DNA of 64,000 nt from Acarospora socialis (lineage: Eukaryota; Ascomycota; Lecanoromycetes; Acarosporales; Acarosporaceae). A program made the translations under genes and the position numbers. This document shows, in pieces, positions 9,599-20,341 of the stretch. The stretch's first letter is position 1. Each line of letters begins with the position of its first letter. The notes under the pieces are model-generated. The model searched no databases, was not told the DNA's origin, and saw only the letters and a list, made by a program, of their open reading frames with translations. The stretch spans positions 1,798,001 through 1,862,000 of the forward strand of contig JAMYGW020000001.1 of assembly GCA_025617375.2 (NCBI GenBank), written 5' to 3'.

Positions 9599-12017
9599 AT
9601 GTCAGAGACCGGTCAGGAGACATCAGAAATGTCGTCGAAGCTGGACTTGGAGAAGGACGCGATCTCACCCGATGGCCAAGCCAAGTCAGATTCCTCAGCT
9701 ATTGTTGAGAACAAGGGCAGAGCAATCACGGGTTTTCGGGTGAAGATATTCTCTCCTCGTGATTCGAGTGCCACGAAGCACTTTGTACGAGAGTTTGGGC
9801 TGATAGTTGCTATATAGTGGGCTTTAACAATACTCAGCATGCTCTCCAGCATATTTCTGTTTTCACTCGACAATACTGTTCTTGCCGATCTGGTTCCAGT
9901 CATTGTGAATTAGTTCCATCGAGTCGATCAGATTACATGGCTTTCCGTCGGGTATGTTGCATTTTCTTGCACTGTTCCGCTCCGGATTGGCTGGGAACAT
10001 GTACTATGCTTCTGATTCGTGTAACCTGTTCCTCGGAGTTCAGAACCTCAAAAGTCTTTCCATGTCAACTCCGGACTACAAGCCGACTGTCATGAAGCCA
10101 GAAGCGTTACCTCTTTACCTCAATGGTGGAAATCCTAGCTGATTTGAAAAGGTTCACAATCGGAGCTGTCGTTCTCGCGCTGTCTTTCGGCAAGCTTTAC
10201 GCTACCTTTGATGCCAAATGGCTGTATATCGGGTCAAGTGTCTTTTTTTATGCAGCGTCTATACTTTGCGGGGCCGCGCCAAACATGGCGGCGGAGATCA
10301 TTGGTCGTGTGCTAGCAGGTGTTGGCGGAAATGGCATGTATCTAGAGCGTTGACCCTTATGATTACTCACACTCAAGAGCAGGAGCAAGGAGGTTACCTG
10401 GCATCCATGTGAGTTCGAAGTTACAGTTTGGGTTCAAACAAGCTGATAGTCGAACAGAGGGATTGTCTGGGGTCTTGGCACCGTTCTTGGACCTGTTGTC
10501 GGCGGCGGATTTGAAAAGGTTGATTGGCGCTGGGCTTTCTAGTATGTATTCTCTGATAAGTAAAAGCCGTGAATGGAGGTTCAGGGACAAGATGCTACAG
10601 ATTACCTTGTGCCTGGCTAATGGAACCCGCAGCATCAACCCCATGATCGGCGTCTTTTGTGTCGGGCTCTGCATCGTCTGTGTTCCATATACGGATCCAA
10701 ACGCTGAGACATCATTCAGTCGTCGCTTCGCTCGATTTGATTATGTGGGATCGACTTGATCACGGCATCTATCACCTCGTTGATCATGACAATCAATTTT
10801 GGCGGCACGCTTTTTGCTTGGAGCAGTGGTCGGACGATCGCTCTCTTCGTTGTCGGTGGAGTACTAGCTATAGCCTTTGCCATTCAGCAAACTCTCTGCA
10901 TCTTCACCCGCGTTGAGGATCGTGTCTTTCCAATCCAGTTTCTCAGCAATAGAAGCGCTGTTCTATTGTTCATCTGCGCTGCAGCTTCCAATACGGCATG
11001 CTTTGCACGTAAGTTTTCTTCGTTCCAACTTTTTGACCTTACGCTTAGTTATGTTAATCTCGAAGCCATCTACTATATCCCAATATATTTGTAAGTAAAA
11101 GCTGGCTTGTTTAATGGAGGGAAGACTAAACTCTCTCACAGCCAATTCACGCGAGGCGACAATGCCCTAGAGTCTGCGGTTCGCCTGCTGCCGCTCATCT
11201 TCATCCTTTCCGCCACGATATTCATCAACGGTCAAATCATTACACGATATGGCTGCTTTCAAGACTGGTATATTACTGGTAGTGTCCTTGCACTTATTGG
11301 CGGTGTATTGATGTGTAAGTACTTGATCATAATCATAGCTGCATTGCAAGTATAATAACCTCGACATGAAGCACGGATCACAACCACCACATTTACTGGA
11401 GCTATATACGGCTATGAAGTGCTCTTAGCTCTCGGCACAGGATCCTATGTCCAAGCTGGGTATACCACCATCTACGCCTACGTTGCCCCTCAGGATGGAG
11501 CGTACGCAGTCAGCTTCATGAGTCTTGGTATGTTCATCTCCATACTCTACATCTTGCAGCAATTGTAGTCAAGAGCTTTATGCTAATCCAGTATTAGCAC
11601 AACTTGGCGGCATAGCCCTCGGCCTTTCAATTGCCGGTGCAGTCTTCGTGAATGGAGCTGTGAACAACCTGATTCCAGTGCTCCCGAGTCTGAGTAACTC
11701 TCAGATCCTGCAAGTCGTTTCTGGCACGAGTAACGATTTCTTCAACACCTTATCTTCCGATGTTCGCGAGGAAGCTCTCGTCGTTATTGTCGATTCTTGA
11801 GAAAGATGTCAGTACCCGAGATTGCAATGATCATGCAACCTCTTCAACCGCTAATCCGCGACTCAGCTTTATCCTCGTGTATGTTGGCGCCGCCGTTGGC
11901 TTAGTGTGCTCTGTTTTCCTCAAGGTAAGGAAACGCACCAACGTTCGTAAAACGTGTCTTTTTGCTGACGTCGCATAGCGTGTCAACATTCATAAGTTGA
12001 TGACAGGACAAAGTTAA
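9599..12017 (+). pseudogene. MFS drug/toxin exporter (DHA, TRI12-like), apparently broken
   Basis: Many-exon major facilitator gene. It starts MSETGQETSE at 9599; a first intron (9740-9817) joins FR to WALTILSMLSSIFLFSLD, transmembrane segment 1. Later blocks match fungal 14-TM exporters in order: TWLSVG, GKLYATFDAKWLYI, RVLAGVGGNGMYL, WGLGTVLGPVVGGGFEKVDWRWAF, FTRGDNALESAVRLLP, GTGSYVQAGY and FILVYVGAAVGL. The last exon, 11979-12017, ends TGQS. Splice sites explain most frame changes. An in-frame TAG at 9911 and single-base frame losses near 10341, 10753 and 11795 remain. The family pumps secondary metabolites out of the cell, so this was probably the cluster's exporter. Unless the sequence has errors, it is no longer functional. 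The transporter identity is firm; the exact exon set is not. Confidence 0.78.
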
Positions 12018-12970
12018 AGTAAGCAACCCTGAAATAACATCGTCTCCACAAGCAACACTGGCTGGGTTTTGCGAGATCGAGTTCAAAGTATCACCCTTTA
12101 TAGGGACAAAGGCTGACCGGTTATTAAGAGCACAACGCCCTACACAACCTGAAAGCGACCTCCTCAATACCACACGGCTTGAAATGAGAATGATAGTTGA
12201 AGAACACTTGGAGAGGCTCTCTCTTACGTTCAAATCGCACATGGTGTTGAGAGATACTGTAGAAGGCGGGAGCAAATCGATTTAGGGGAAGAAAGGGTAT
12301 CTGGCTGGTTTCACATGTACTCTAGTTGAGCAGTCAAGTAAATTCCGAATTAGTTGCCAGCATCGTTACCTTAGATCCGTAATCATATACGAGTTAAGTA
12401 TGCCTTGTGCTCGCAGTCAGCTTTATTGAAATTAGTATCGCCTGCTCCGTTTGGGAGCAGATGCAAACAAACTACAGACGTATGATTTGCTTGAAGAGAG
12501 CTTCGGAATAAACTGACTTCTCGCCGGGCTATTGCGCATGGTCCTACCTGCAGAGGGAGACATTCAGACGAGGGAGAGAACAGGGAGGGACAAACCCTTA
12601 GCTGGGCATGTCGTCGTTGCAGCTAGCATCTACGGTACAATATCATACTTAGGTTCATGTGATGGTCTAGTTCAAGTACTTCGTACGACCTGAGAGGTCG
12701 TTCCACACATTACCCCGGATGACACTGCCGTTTCCGAATAGTATGGGTGGAAATCCTTCCGTTCTGTTCTGGGCCATTTGCGGCTCCGAATGATTTGCAC
12801 CCTACTGCGGCGATGCTGTCTTACTTTGTACCAACAGCGACGAATACGAGTCCGTGGCGTTGCCCAGTTTGTCTGCAGCCCCCACGTCAACCTGCCGCAA
12901 AGGTAAGTTGCTTTTTATTGTACGCGCTCGCAGATAACCTGGTGTTTGGACAAGGCACATCATCGCACGG
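12018..12970. other. Intergenic, no certain gene
   Basis: No gene seen with confidence. An open stretch from an ATG at 12813 reads WRCPVCLQPPRQPAAK and meets a good donor at 12903. It may be an extra 5' exon of the HET gene, but only a weak acceptor near 12988 keeps frame. Confidence 0.35.
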
Positions 12971-14983
12971 TTGCACATCAACACAAAGTCAGGCATGTTG
13001 ATTACAGTCCACTCAAACAGTACTTTCGCACCATGGTCCGATTTCAGTGAGCAATTCTCATGTGTACTGTGTCGACGGTGCATGGACTACTGTGAAGAAT
13101 GTCGTCTGCTGGCTTCATTATTCATCGCTACGGCAGGGAAAGGTTGTGTCATATGCAAACTTGTCAGAGCTGCCGTCGAGACCTTCGTTGTTGACCCAAA
13201 GCAGCGCGAGTCATGCTTCGTGGGTCTAGTTGGTGGGTTGTGTCTCTATGTGGGCCCGAGCAAGACGCGCATGCTCATCGATGTGTATTGTTTGCCGTTG
13301 GCGATATGTCCTTGGGACGATGGCATCGACCGAAAGAACGACCTGTCTGGATCAACCGCGTCGCTTGACTCCTGGAGGCAGGCGAAAGAGTGGCTTCAGA
13401 CTTGCTCAGATGAGCATGATAAATGTCTGCCTCGAACAGAGGCGCCTCCGACCAGACTGCTAGACCTGAACGTCGATTCTAGTCATATAAAGCTACTCGA
13501 TGTCGCTGAGAGCAAGGTGGCCGAGAGTACGTCTCAACCTTTTGCATTTGGTCGTCATTCCCTGCGGGACTGATGGATTCGGCTTGCAGAAACGGCAAGC
13601 TTCCGATATGCTTGTTTGAGCCATTGCTGGGGCACGACTGGAGGCTCTCTCGTAACCAGGACTTCGAACATCCGACAACACAAAAGAGGCATTCCATGGT
13701 CCAGGTTCCCTCCGACATACCAGAATGTAATCACATTCCTCCGCTGGCTAGGGATAAGATATCTCTGGATCGACTCACTGTGCATACTCCAAAACGATGA
13801 CGAGGACTGGCGCAAGGAATCCTCGATGATGGCTTCAATATACGCAGACGCATACATAACGATCGCTGCTACAGGCGCTGTGAACAATCAAGCCGGTCTC
13901 TTCGTCGACGGAAATCTGACAACCACCCGGGTACCCTGTCCCTACGGTGATGGTGAGAGCGTAGATTTGCACATGAGGAAAGCGATATCTCATGAGCTGT
14001 TTTGGGAAGAGGATGCTGTCTGCAATGACGACCCAAATGACGATTCAAGGTTGCCTCTACTCTCACGGGGCTGGGTGTACCAGGAGCGCATATTGTCTCC
14101 AAGGGTTCTCCACTTCACTCGCGATGAGCTTGTCTGGGAGTGCATGCAGACTTCGGATTGCGAATGCGGTGCACGCACACCTCATGTAACGCCTCTCAAG
14201 GGGCAAATGTCGGAGCCGCTGGTGGCTGGCGATTTGACAGCAGACGGTATCAACAATGCCTGGCACGATATTGTCACAGGCTATACTTCCAAGAGTCTGA
14301 CTTATGAGAAAGACAGACTGCCTGCCCTTTCTGGACTGGCAAAACGGTTCTGCCAGATGAAGCCTGGTATGGAATACCTAGCTGGACTATGGAGGGATAG
14401 CGTAGAGCTAGATCTGCTGTGGTTCATTGCGGGAAAGGCGGAGACTGAAGTCATCAATCCTCGTTTGCCTAGTTGGTCCTGGGCTTCAGTGAACGGAAAG
14501 GTTTGGTACAAGTCCCACAACAAAACTGACAAGCTTGCGATTGAGATTCTACACGCCGAATGCGACTTGCTCGATCCGGACCCCACTGGAGAGATCCGAT
14601 CTGGCAAGATCATTCTCAAGGGCATGATAGAGCCGCTCCAGAGCCTATCACCGCGCGATCTGTCCGGGGTTAAGGTGGTCGTTACGCCGTTCGAGGAGGT
14701 GCCAGAGTATGGCTCCAGCTACACCATTGCTCTCGACGACAAAAGCTTTGACTTCGTGACCATCTATTGGGACACACGGGAGTATACAGCCGAGGGTCTC
14801 TATCTGCTGAAGGGGTCAGAAACTAAGTACGCTGTGCATTTTCTTGTCCTCATCAATGTAGATCAAGTGTCCACGGATCGCTTCCGGCGGATTGGGATGG
14901 GGACCTGGGAGCATTCGTCGTCGCACGAAAGGCCGTCGCGTCCGTTTCCCAATTCGACACCTCGGACGATTACCTTGGTGTGA
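12971..14983 (+). CDS. HET-domain (heterokaryon incompatibility) protein
   Basis: Two exons, 12971-13526 and 13590-14983, about 649 residues. The 63-base intron join gives VAEKTASFRYACLSHCWG, the hallmark opening of the HET domain (PF06985). It continues with GIRYLWIDSLCILQNDDEDW, ASIYADAYITIAAT and LLSRGWVYQERILSPRVLHF, the classic conserved blocks. The N-terminal part is Cys-rich (CVLCRRCMDYCEECRLL and GCVICKLV), as often seen before HET domains. HET proteins trigger or control cell death on fusion of unlike strains and are common in polymorphic accessory DNA. The start is uncertain: ATGs at 12971 and 12995 are in frame and an upstream exon is possible. The HET core looks whole. Confidence 0.88.
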
Positions 14984-15752
14984 GGGGAAGCAGAGTGGAG
15001 AGCAAGAGAGATCTGAGGAGCAAGTAATGTATGGCAATGATGACAATGATTCATATCCGAAAAGAACATACCAGGATACAATTCAAACTGCAAGGAAACA
15101 GCTTTAGGCTTATGTGCAGGCTGGCTTTGTCATTTTTGGCCTATGACTGGGTGGACTAAGGAATCTAGGAATATATCTTGTGGCTCAGAGATGGCAGGAA
15201 TTTATAGGCGTAAAGAGCGGACAGTGCAGGCGTTATATAGAGCTTTTGACATGCACGTGCAGACTAGCAGAGAGAATACATAACGTTTCTGGAATCAAAA
15301 CCAAGGTTCTTACTATTCGACACCATCTCTGATCGTCGTGCAAGTGCGTCTTGGTTAAGATGATGTTTCGTCGGGATGTACGAGTCAGAAACGCCATTCC
15401 TGGGCTGAAATCGCCCAAAATCCCACCCTATTTTCTTCCCTCTCTCTCTCCGTCCTCTTCTGCTCTCAAGAGTACCTAGTACTCAGCAGATACAGAAACA
15501 CATCTCCACTTCTTCCCTTCACCCCTTCCTCCTAGTCTTTCTTCCTCTTCCACCTCTGTCCCAAATCCACATACCCAGCCCTACAAGGTATCGCACAACT
15601 CACTTTATGTTAGAACAGAAGGGAAAGACCGACACAACACAACGCCGTTCATACTCGTGGCTAATGGACGAGGCGTGCGCATGTGAAGTTAGGTGAGAAT
15701 TGGAGTTGAGATTGGAGTTTGAAGGGTTGTGGATGGGTAGGGAAGGAAGGTC

Positions 15753-15772
15753 AGAGAGAGAGAGAGAGAGAG
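15753..15772. repeat. (AG)n microsatellite
   Basis: About ten perfect AG units in non-coding DNA. Confidence 0.9.
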
Positions 15773-15866
15773 GGTGTATGTGTTTGTAATGTGGGGTTTG
15801 GGTTGAAGGTCGGATGAGGTGGGAGGGGTTTAAGGAGGTGGGTGGTTAGTGCGTAGGTGGGGAGGT

Positions 15867-15884
15867 GGGTAGGTAGGTAGGTAG
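15867..15884. repeat. (GTAG)n microsatellite
   Basis: About four perfect 4-base units, in a G-rich stretch. Confidence 0.8.
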
Positions 15885-16183
15885 ATGGTCGATACCATGT
15901 AAGTACTTAGGGAACTGATCATGTAGGATCGAGGTTCGAACTGTTGGTGGGGGGGACGTGCTGCTACGAGGGAAGAAGTACTTGTGCAGCTGGGAGGATA
16001 GTGATATTTTACTGGCGGGAGGATACCGGCGTAATGAGAGAGTAGGTAGTATAACTCTTCGGTTAAACATCACAGCCCAGGAACAGCATCATCATTATTA
16101 GCATGTGAGAACGGAAAATGCTGGTTCGAGACTCGCGTCTCATCTCTATGACCCTAGCAGTCAAGTCTAAAGGCAACTAACGA

Positions 16184-16202
16184 ACGGACGGACGGACGGA
16201 CG
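16184..16202. repeat. (GGAC)n microsatellite
   Basis: About four 4-base units following a CGAAC variant. Confidence 0.8.
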
Positions 16203-16837
16203 CTACTGATCTATAATACAAGTCTCCTTCTCGCTGCACAAGCGCAACAAACAAGGCGCTTGCGATGGTCCCACAGGATACGGGGACAGAGACAGCGTGG
16301 CTCAATAGAGGATATTAGGTAGGTACTCGTTTCCGACGACTGACCAGTCCAGCAACTCTATGCAAAACAGAAACACCGCCGACCGCGACTCGCTGTTCGA
16401 ATGGGTGGATAACAAGGCTGATAGAAGGTTCGCGTCCGATGCATGCTAACTCAAACAACGTTTTGCGCGTAATTGAGGGGCCGGTAACGCCTGAGCGCCC
16501 TATGCAGCTGAAGCACTCCCTGTGCGAAAGGAAAAGAAGAACTTAGGCTGAAGGTCGTAACGAGTGACTTCTGTAATATACACGCCCAGCCTGGGTCCAA
16601 AGGTCCGGATCTGGAGTCGACGGCAGTATGTGGTATCCATACAAGGCGAGAAACCAGTGCGGAAGCCTAAGTCGAACAAGTATAGAGCAAGGCAACGCTA
16701 TCGAGTACCGGCAAGGTACCGACAGCCTTTGCATAACAACAAAGCCCTGCGTAGCCTCGCCGGAAGGGTGACATAAACATGCGCCGATCGCAAAAAGCAA
16801 GGATCTATTTGTGCAGTCCTAAGGGATCGGGCCGATC

Positions 16838-18871
16838 CTAGCGCAGAGGCATCTTCACATCTTGCACTCCTCGCTTCAATACTTCGTTCAATCGCCATCT
16901 CGGTGGTTGAACCATTAATTGACCGTGCCCGTCAAATTTCTCCTGCCGTTTCCACTCCTTCTCCATCTCGAGTGTGACACCTTCAGGCAGAGGCTCGGCA
17001 CCGCCAGCGACACCAGAGGAGAACTTGAGCTGCAACACACTACCAATCTCATCACATGCCGAAAGCAATCTGTCGAGATCGTCCTTGGTATGTGCAGCAG
17101 ACACACAGAATCTGGCCCTCGATGAAACGAGGGGTGTTGCTGGATAGCCCACCACTACCACGGAAATCTTGCGCTTCAACATCTCGTGCGAAAAAGCAGG
17201 CATCTTAGCAGGGTTGTAAAGGAGCAGCGGAATAATCGGAGAATCATCGTGACCGTAGACGATGAAGCCAAGTCGTTTCAACCCGAGACGGAGGTAACGC
17301 GAGTTGAATGCCAGACGCTGCAGTCGCTCCTCTCCTTGGCCGGGACTGATCTCTCCAGTAATGCATCGCAACGCGCTGGATATCTGGACCAACACAGGAG
17401 GGGTGGGGGATTCTCCAAAGACCGTTCCGGCATTTGTAGTACGTAGCTTCTCGATGATGGCTTTGTCGCCTGCGATATAGCCACCGTTGGCCCCAAAAGA
17501 CTTGGTCAGGGTGCCCATAAGGATATCGACTTCAGACGTATCGATGCCGAAGTAATCGCATACACCTCTCCCTTTCGGTCCCAGCGCTCCGATCGAATGA
17601 GCTTCGTCGACGAAAAGGTTGAATTTGTACTTCTTCTTCAACGCAACGATGCCGGGGAGATTGCACATGGAACCTTCCATTGAGTAAAGACCCTCTACCA
17701 CCACCAAGATCTTCTTCCATGGACGGTGGGTGCGGGGCTGACCTTGTGAGATCACCTCGCGCAAGAGCCTCTCCAAGTCCTTGACGTCGTTGTGTTTGAA
17801 CATCTCAATCATGGCGCCGGACAAACGAGCACCGAATCGAATGGACGCGTGGTTCAATTCGTCAGAAATGATGAGACAACCCTTACCAACCAAGGCTGGG
17901 AAAGCCGTCGCGTTAGTACCAAAACCCATCGAGAAAACCATGGCGGCAGGTTTACCGACGAACTTGGCGATAAGATCCTCGACTTCAAGATGTAGATCGG
18001 AGGTGCCGGCGTCGCCTCGAGGACTGGCCGTAGTCATTCCGTACTTCTTCACCGCCTCTTCCACCGCATCCGCACAAGGACCTTCGGATTGTGCAAACCC
18101 AAGGTAATTGTAAGAGCTCATGTTCAGAGTTTCCGTGGTCGTGCCGGTGAGCTGAAAATGCAGGTTGTGGTCGTCTGATTTGCGATCCACAAGGGTGATG
18201 TAACGTCCTGGGACGCCAGTAACCGGTCTCGAGAAGCAATCGTTGATCCGCATCTTCAAGCGACGAACATAGAAATTGTCAAAGTCGCTATTCAGCGGAG
18301 CATAACCGTTCATGGCCTGGAGATGTCGGTAGTGTTCTTCGCGGAAACGTTTGCCAAAGAAGTCACGAACGTGACCGAAAATGATGAGGATGAGATAGCT
18401 GATGTAGGTTGTGAGGAGGTAGTAGTAAGGCGGCTCGTCCATGACTGGTTCTGGGAATTCTCCACCCTGAAATCGACTCGTATACCTGTGGCTCTGGCTC
18501 CCCAGCGGCCCGAATTGAGCATGTTGCCTGGCTATCCGTCTGGCCTCTGCCGGAGAAGGCGGCTGGAAGAGGGTGGTCGGTGGCTCATCCATGTTTGTGG
18601 TGCCGCCTGTCGCGGTTGTGAGGGAAATAGTCGGTAGTGACAGTGACGGTGAGTTCAGTGGTGTTCCCTGGTAATGTGCCGCTGCGAGCAGGGCTGAGGT
18701 TGCCGATTGTGGCTCTCTCACCTTGGGAGATGTAGAGAAGAACGATGCGATTCTGGTTGCTTTCGTGACGGATGGACGGCGAGAGTTCCCGCCCTTCTCG
18801 TTGGACACGGGAAGGGAGGGCGAGTTGGTAGGTACGGGGATGGCGAAAGGGTTTGTCGGTCTTCGAGGCAT
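16838..18871 (-). CDS. LCB2: Serine palmitoyltransferase subunit 2
   Basis: 677 residues in one exon. Catalytic PLP subunit of serine palmitoyltransferase, which joins serine and palmitoyl-CoA into 3-ketosphinganine, the first step of sphingolipid synthesis at the ER. A low-complexity Pro/Ser N-terminus (about 1-145) precedes a membrane segment around 149-168 (YLLTTYISYLILIIFGHV). The fold-type I aminotransferase core follows: NMSSYNYLGF, RGDAGTSDLH, DELNHASIRFG, VDEAHSIGALG and the PLP-lysine motif GTLTKSFGANGGY near residue 457. Length is slightly above the yeast protein because of the N-terminus. Its 5' end faces acetoacetyl-CoA synthetase across 1.5 kb. Nothing suggests decay. Confidence 0.96.
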   Translation of the reverse strand: MPRRPTNPFAIPVPTNSPSLPVSNEKGGNSRRPSVTKATRIASFFSTSPKVREPQSATSALLAAAHYQGTPLNSPSLSLPTISLTTATGGTTNMDEPPTTLFQPPSPAEARRIARQHAQFGPLGSQSHRYTSRFQGGEFPEPVMDEPPYYYLLTTYISYLILIIFGHVRDFFGKRFREEHYRHLQAMNGYAPLNSDFDNFYVRRLKMRINDCFSRPVTGVPGRYITLVDRKSDDHNLHFQLTGTTTETLNMSSYNYLGFAQSEGPCADAVEEAVKKYGMTTASPRGDAGTSDLHLEVEDLIAKFVGKPAAMVFSMGFGTNATAFPALVGKGCLIISDELNHASIRFGARLSGAMIEMFKHNDVKDLERLLREVISQGQPRTHRPWKKILVVVEGLYSMEGSMCNLPGIVALKKKYKFNLFVDEAHSIGALGPKGRGVCDYFGIDTSEVDILMGTLTKSFGANGGYIAGDKAIIEKLRTTNAGTVFGESPTPPVLVQISSALRCITGEISPGQGEERLQRLAFNSRYLRLGLKRLGFIVYGHDDSPIIPLLLYNPAKMPAFSHEMLKRKISVVVVGYPATPLVSSRARFCVSAAHTKDDLDRLLSACDEIGSVLQLKFSSGVAGGAEPLPEGVTLEMEKEWKRQEKFDGHGQLMVQPPRWRLNEVLKRGVQDVKMPLR

Positions 18872-20341
18872 CGCGAAATCTTATGACGATAAATGCTGCT
18901 ACCGGACTGAGGTGGTGGAGTCAATTGATATTGACGAGAATCAATCACCCCTCAATTGATCTTGTTGGATATCGTTCCGTGGTGCTTACGATTGAGGCGA
19001 AGCAGTCTCGAGTCTAATTTGAGAGCAACAAGACCTGGCTGCGTGGAGACACCACGTCGCCTCAGCCGTGTCAACTTGTATAAGGTCTCCAGACGAGAGG
19101 TTTAAGAAAGACGTAAGATCTGTGGGAGAGGTAAATACTGTAATAACAGAAGATTGTCGAGACGCCTCGGAAGGAGAAGGTGCTGGTAACGAAGGTGTAA
19201 TAAAGTTTTCCCTATGGCGCTAACGGGCGGTGATGGGAAACCGTCGCGTTCTTTCTCTTCCGAAAGCCGATGAGGTCAACGCAGTCAAATCGCCAAAGCT
19301 GAGGTAATTTGGGAGAGGTGTGGGGATGTTGAAGAGACGGAGAAGATTCCGGTCTTGGGGATGCTTGCAACAATAATAACGGTGAGATGTGATTATGCTG
19401 CGATATGGGCCTCTTCCTCGCGCCAGCCACAACAATAATGCTGTGCAGGTTCACGTCCAACACCCTATTCCTGCCAGTTGCAAACCAACTACCTATACGA
19501 CCAGGCTTGGATTGGGGAAAAGTTGAACTAGAAGGAGGTGTGAAGGAAATCGATAAGGAAGATTGAATAGTAGTGCAGGGGTTATCGACGATAATAACAA
19601 TAATACTCTAAGAGCAATCTCGAGGACAGCCCCCTTGGTGGAGATTACAGTACTTTGTAATCCGTACGTGCTTACCTTACGGATCCGGTACCGATGACTA
19701 ATCCTTCCTTTGGGGGCTGTTGCTGGCCAGCCGCAGCATAAGATTTCGACGGCGTCAGGGGCAAAGTACGCTAAAGGGCTCGTTTTCCGATTGCGGTGAT
19801 TACCCTCCTTACGTCATCACTAAAGGGCGCTTTTCTTGCTTAGTCATTCATATGAATCGCACTGTCGGGGAAGGATCCAAGTGTGAATCTTTGCTGTCTT
19901 CGCTCGGTCTTGGTTAGGGCAAGGTGAGTAAGTACATGAGTCATCTAATATCTATCAATGTTCGTTGCCATAAGTCCCCGATGTGATTTCTACATCCGGG
20001 AGACATGATTGAACTTCGAAGTATTCTCGTACTTCAAAAGTCTAGAACTATCGTATACGTAGAGGAAGGAGAAGGATTCTTCATACACATGTTGAGGTCG
20101 AACCGGTTGTAGAAAATTTGTCGGCGTCTCTGAAACCTCAACCTGCTGTGTAACTCTTCGCCAAGGCACACGACCGAGGCCGAGAGAACTCAAGGTACGG
20201 AGTAAATGCCGAGAACATGCCGTCTCCACACCTCAGATATCGGAAGCCGGCTGCCGGCCAAACGAATTACCTAGTAGCATTGACAACATCCTCAAAAATC
20301 AAAGTCACAACAAATCGGATTGGTGCATAACAGAAGCTACC
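18872..20341. promoter_or_regulatory. Divergent intergenic region
   Basis: 1.5 kb between LCB2 (minus) and acetoacetyl-CoA synthetase (plus). It should hold both promoters and long leaders. No protein-like frame or RNA gene was recognised. Confidence 0.4.

Larger units (their letters stand above)
14984..16837. other. Long convergent intergenic region rich in simple repeats
   Basis: Between the HET gene and the 3' end of LCB2. It contains pyrimidine-rich runs around 15420-15580, an (AG)n tract, a (GTAG)n tract and a (GGAC)n tract. No coding signal was found. Confidence 0.5.

Noticed and set aside
1-12017. NRPS or PKS backbone in the first cluster
   Set aside because: The adenylating enzyme has no condensation, carrier or reductase domain, and no ketosynthase motif was seen.
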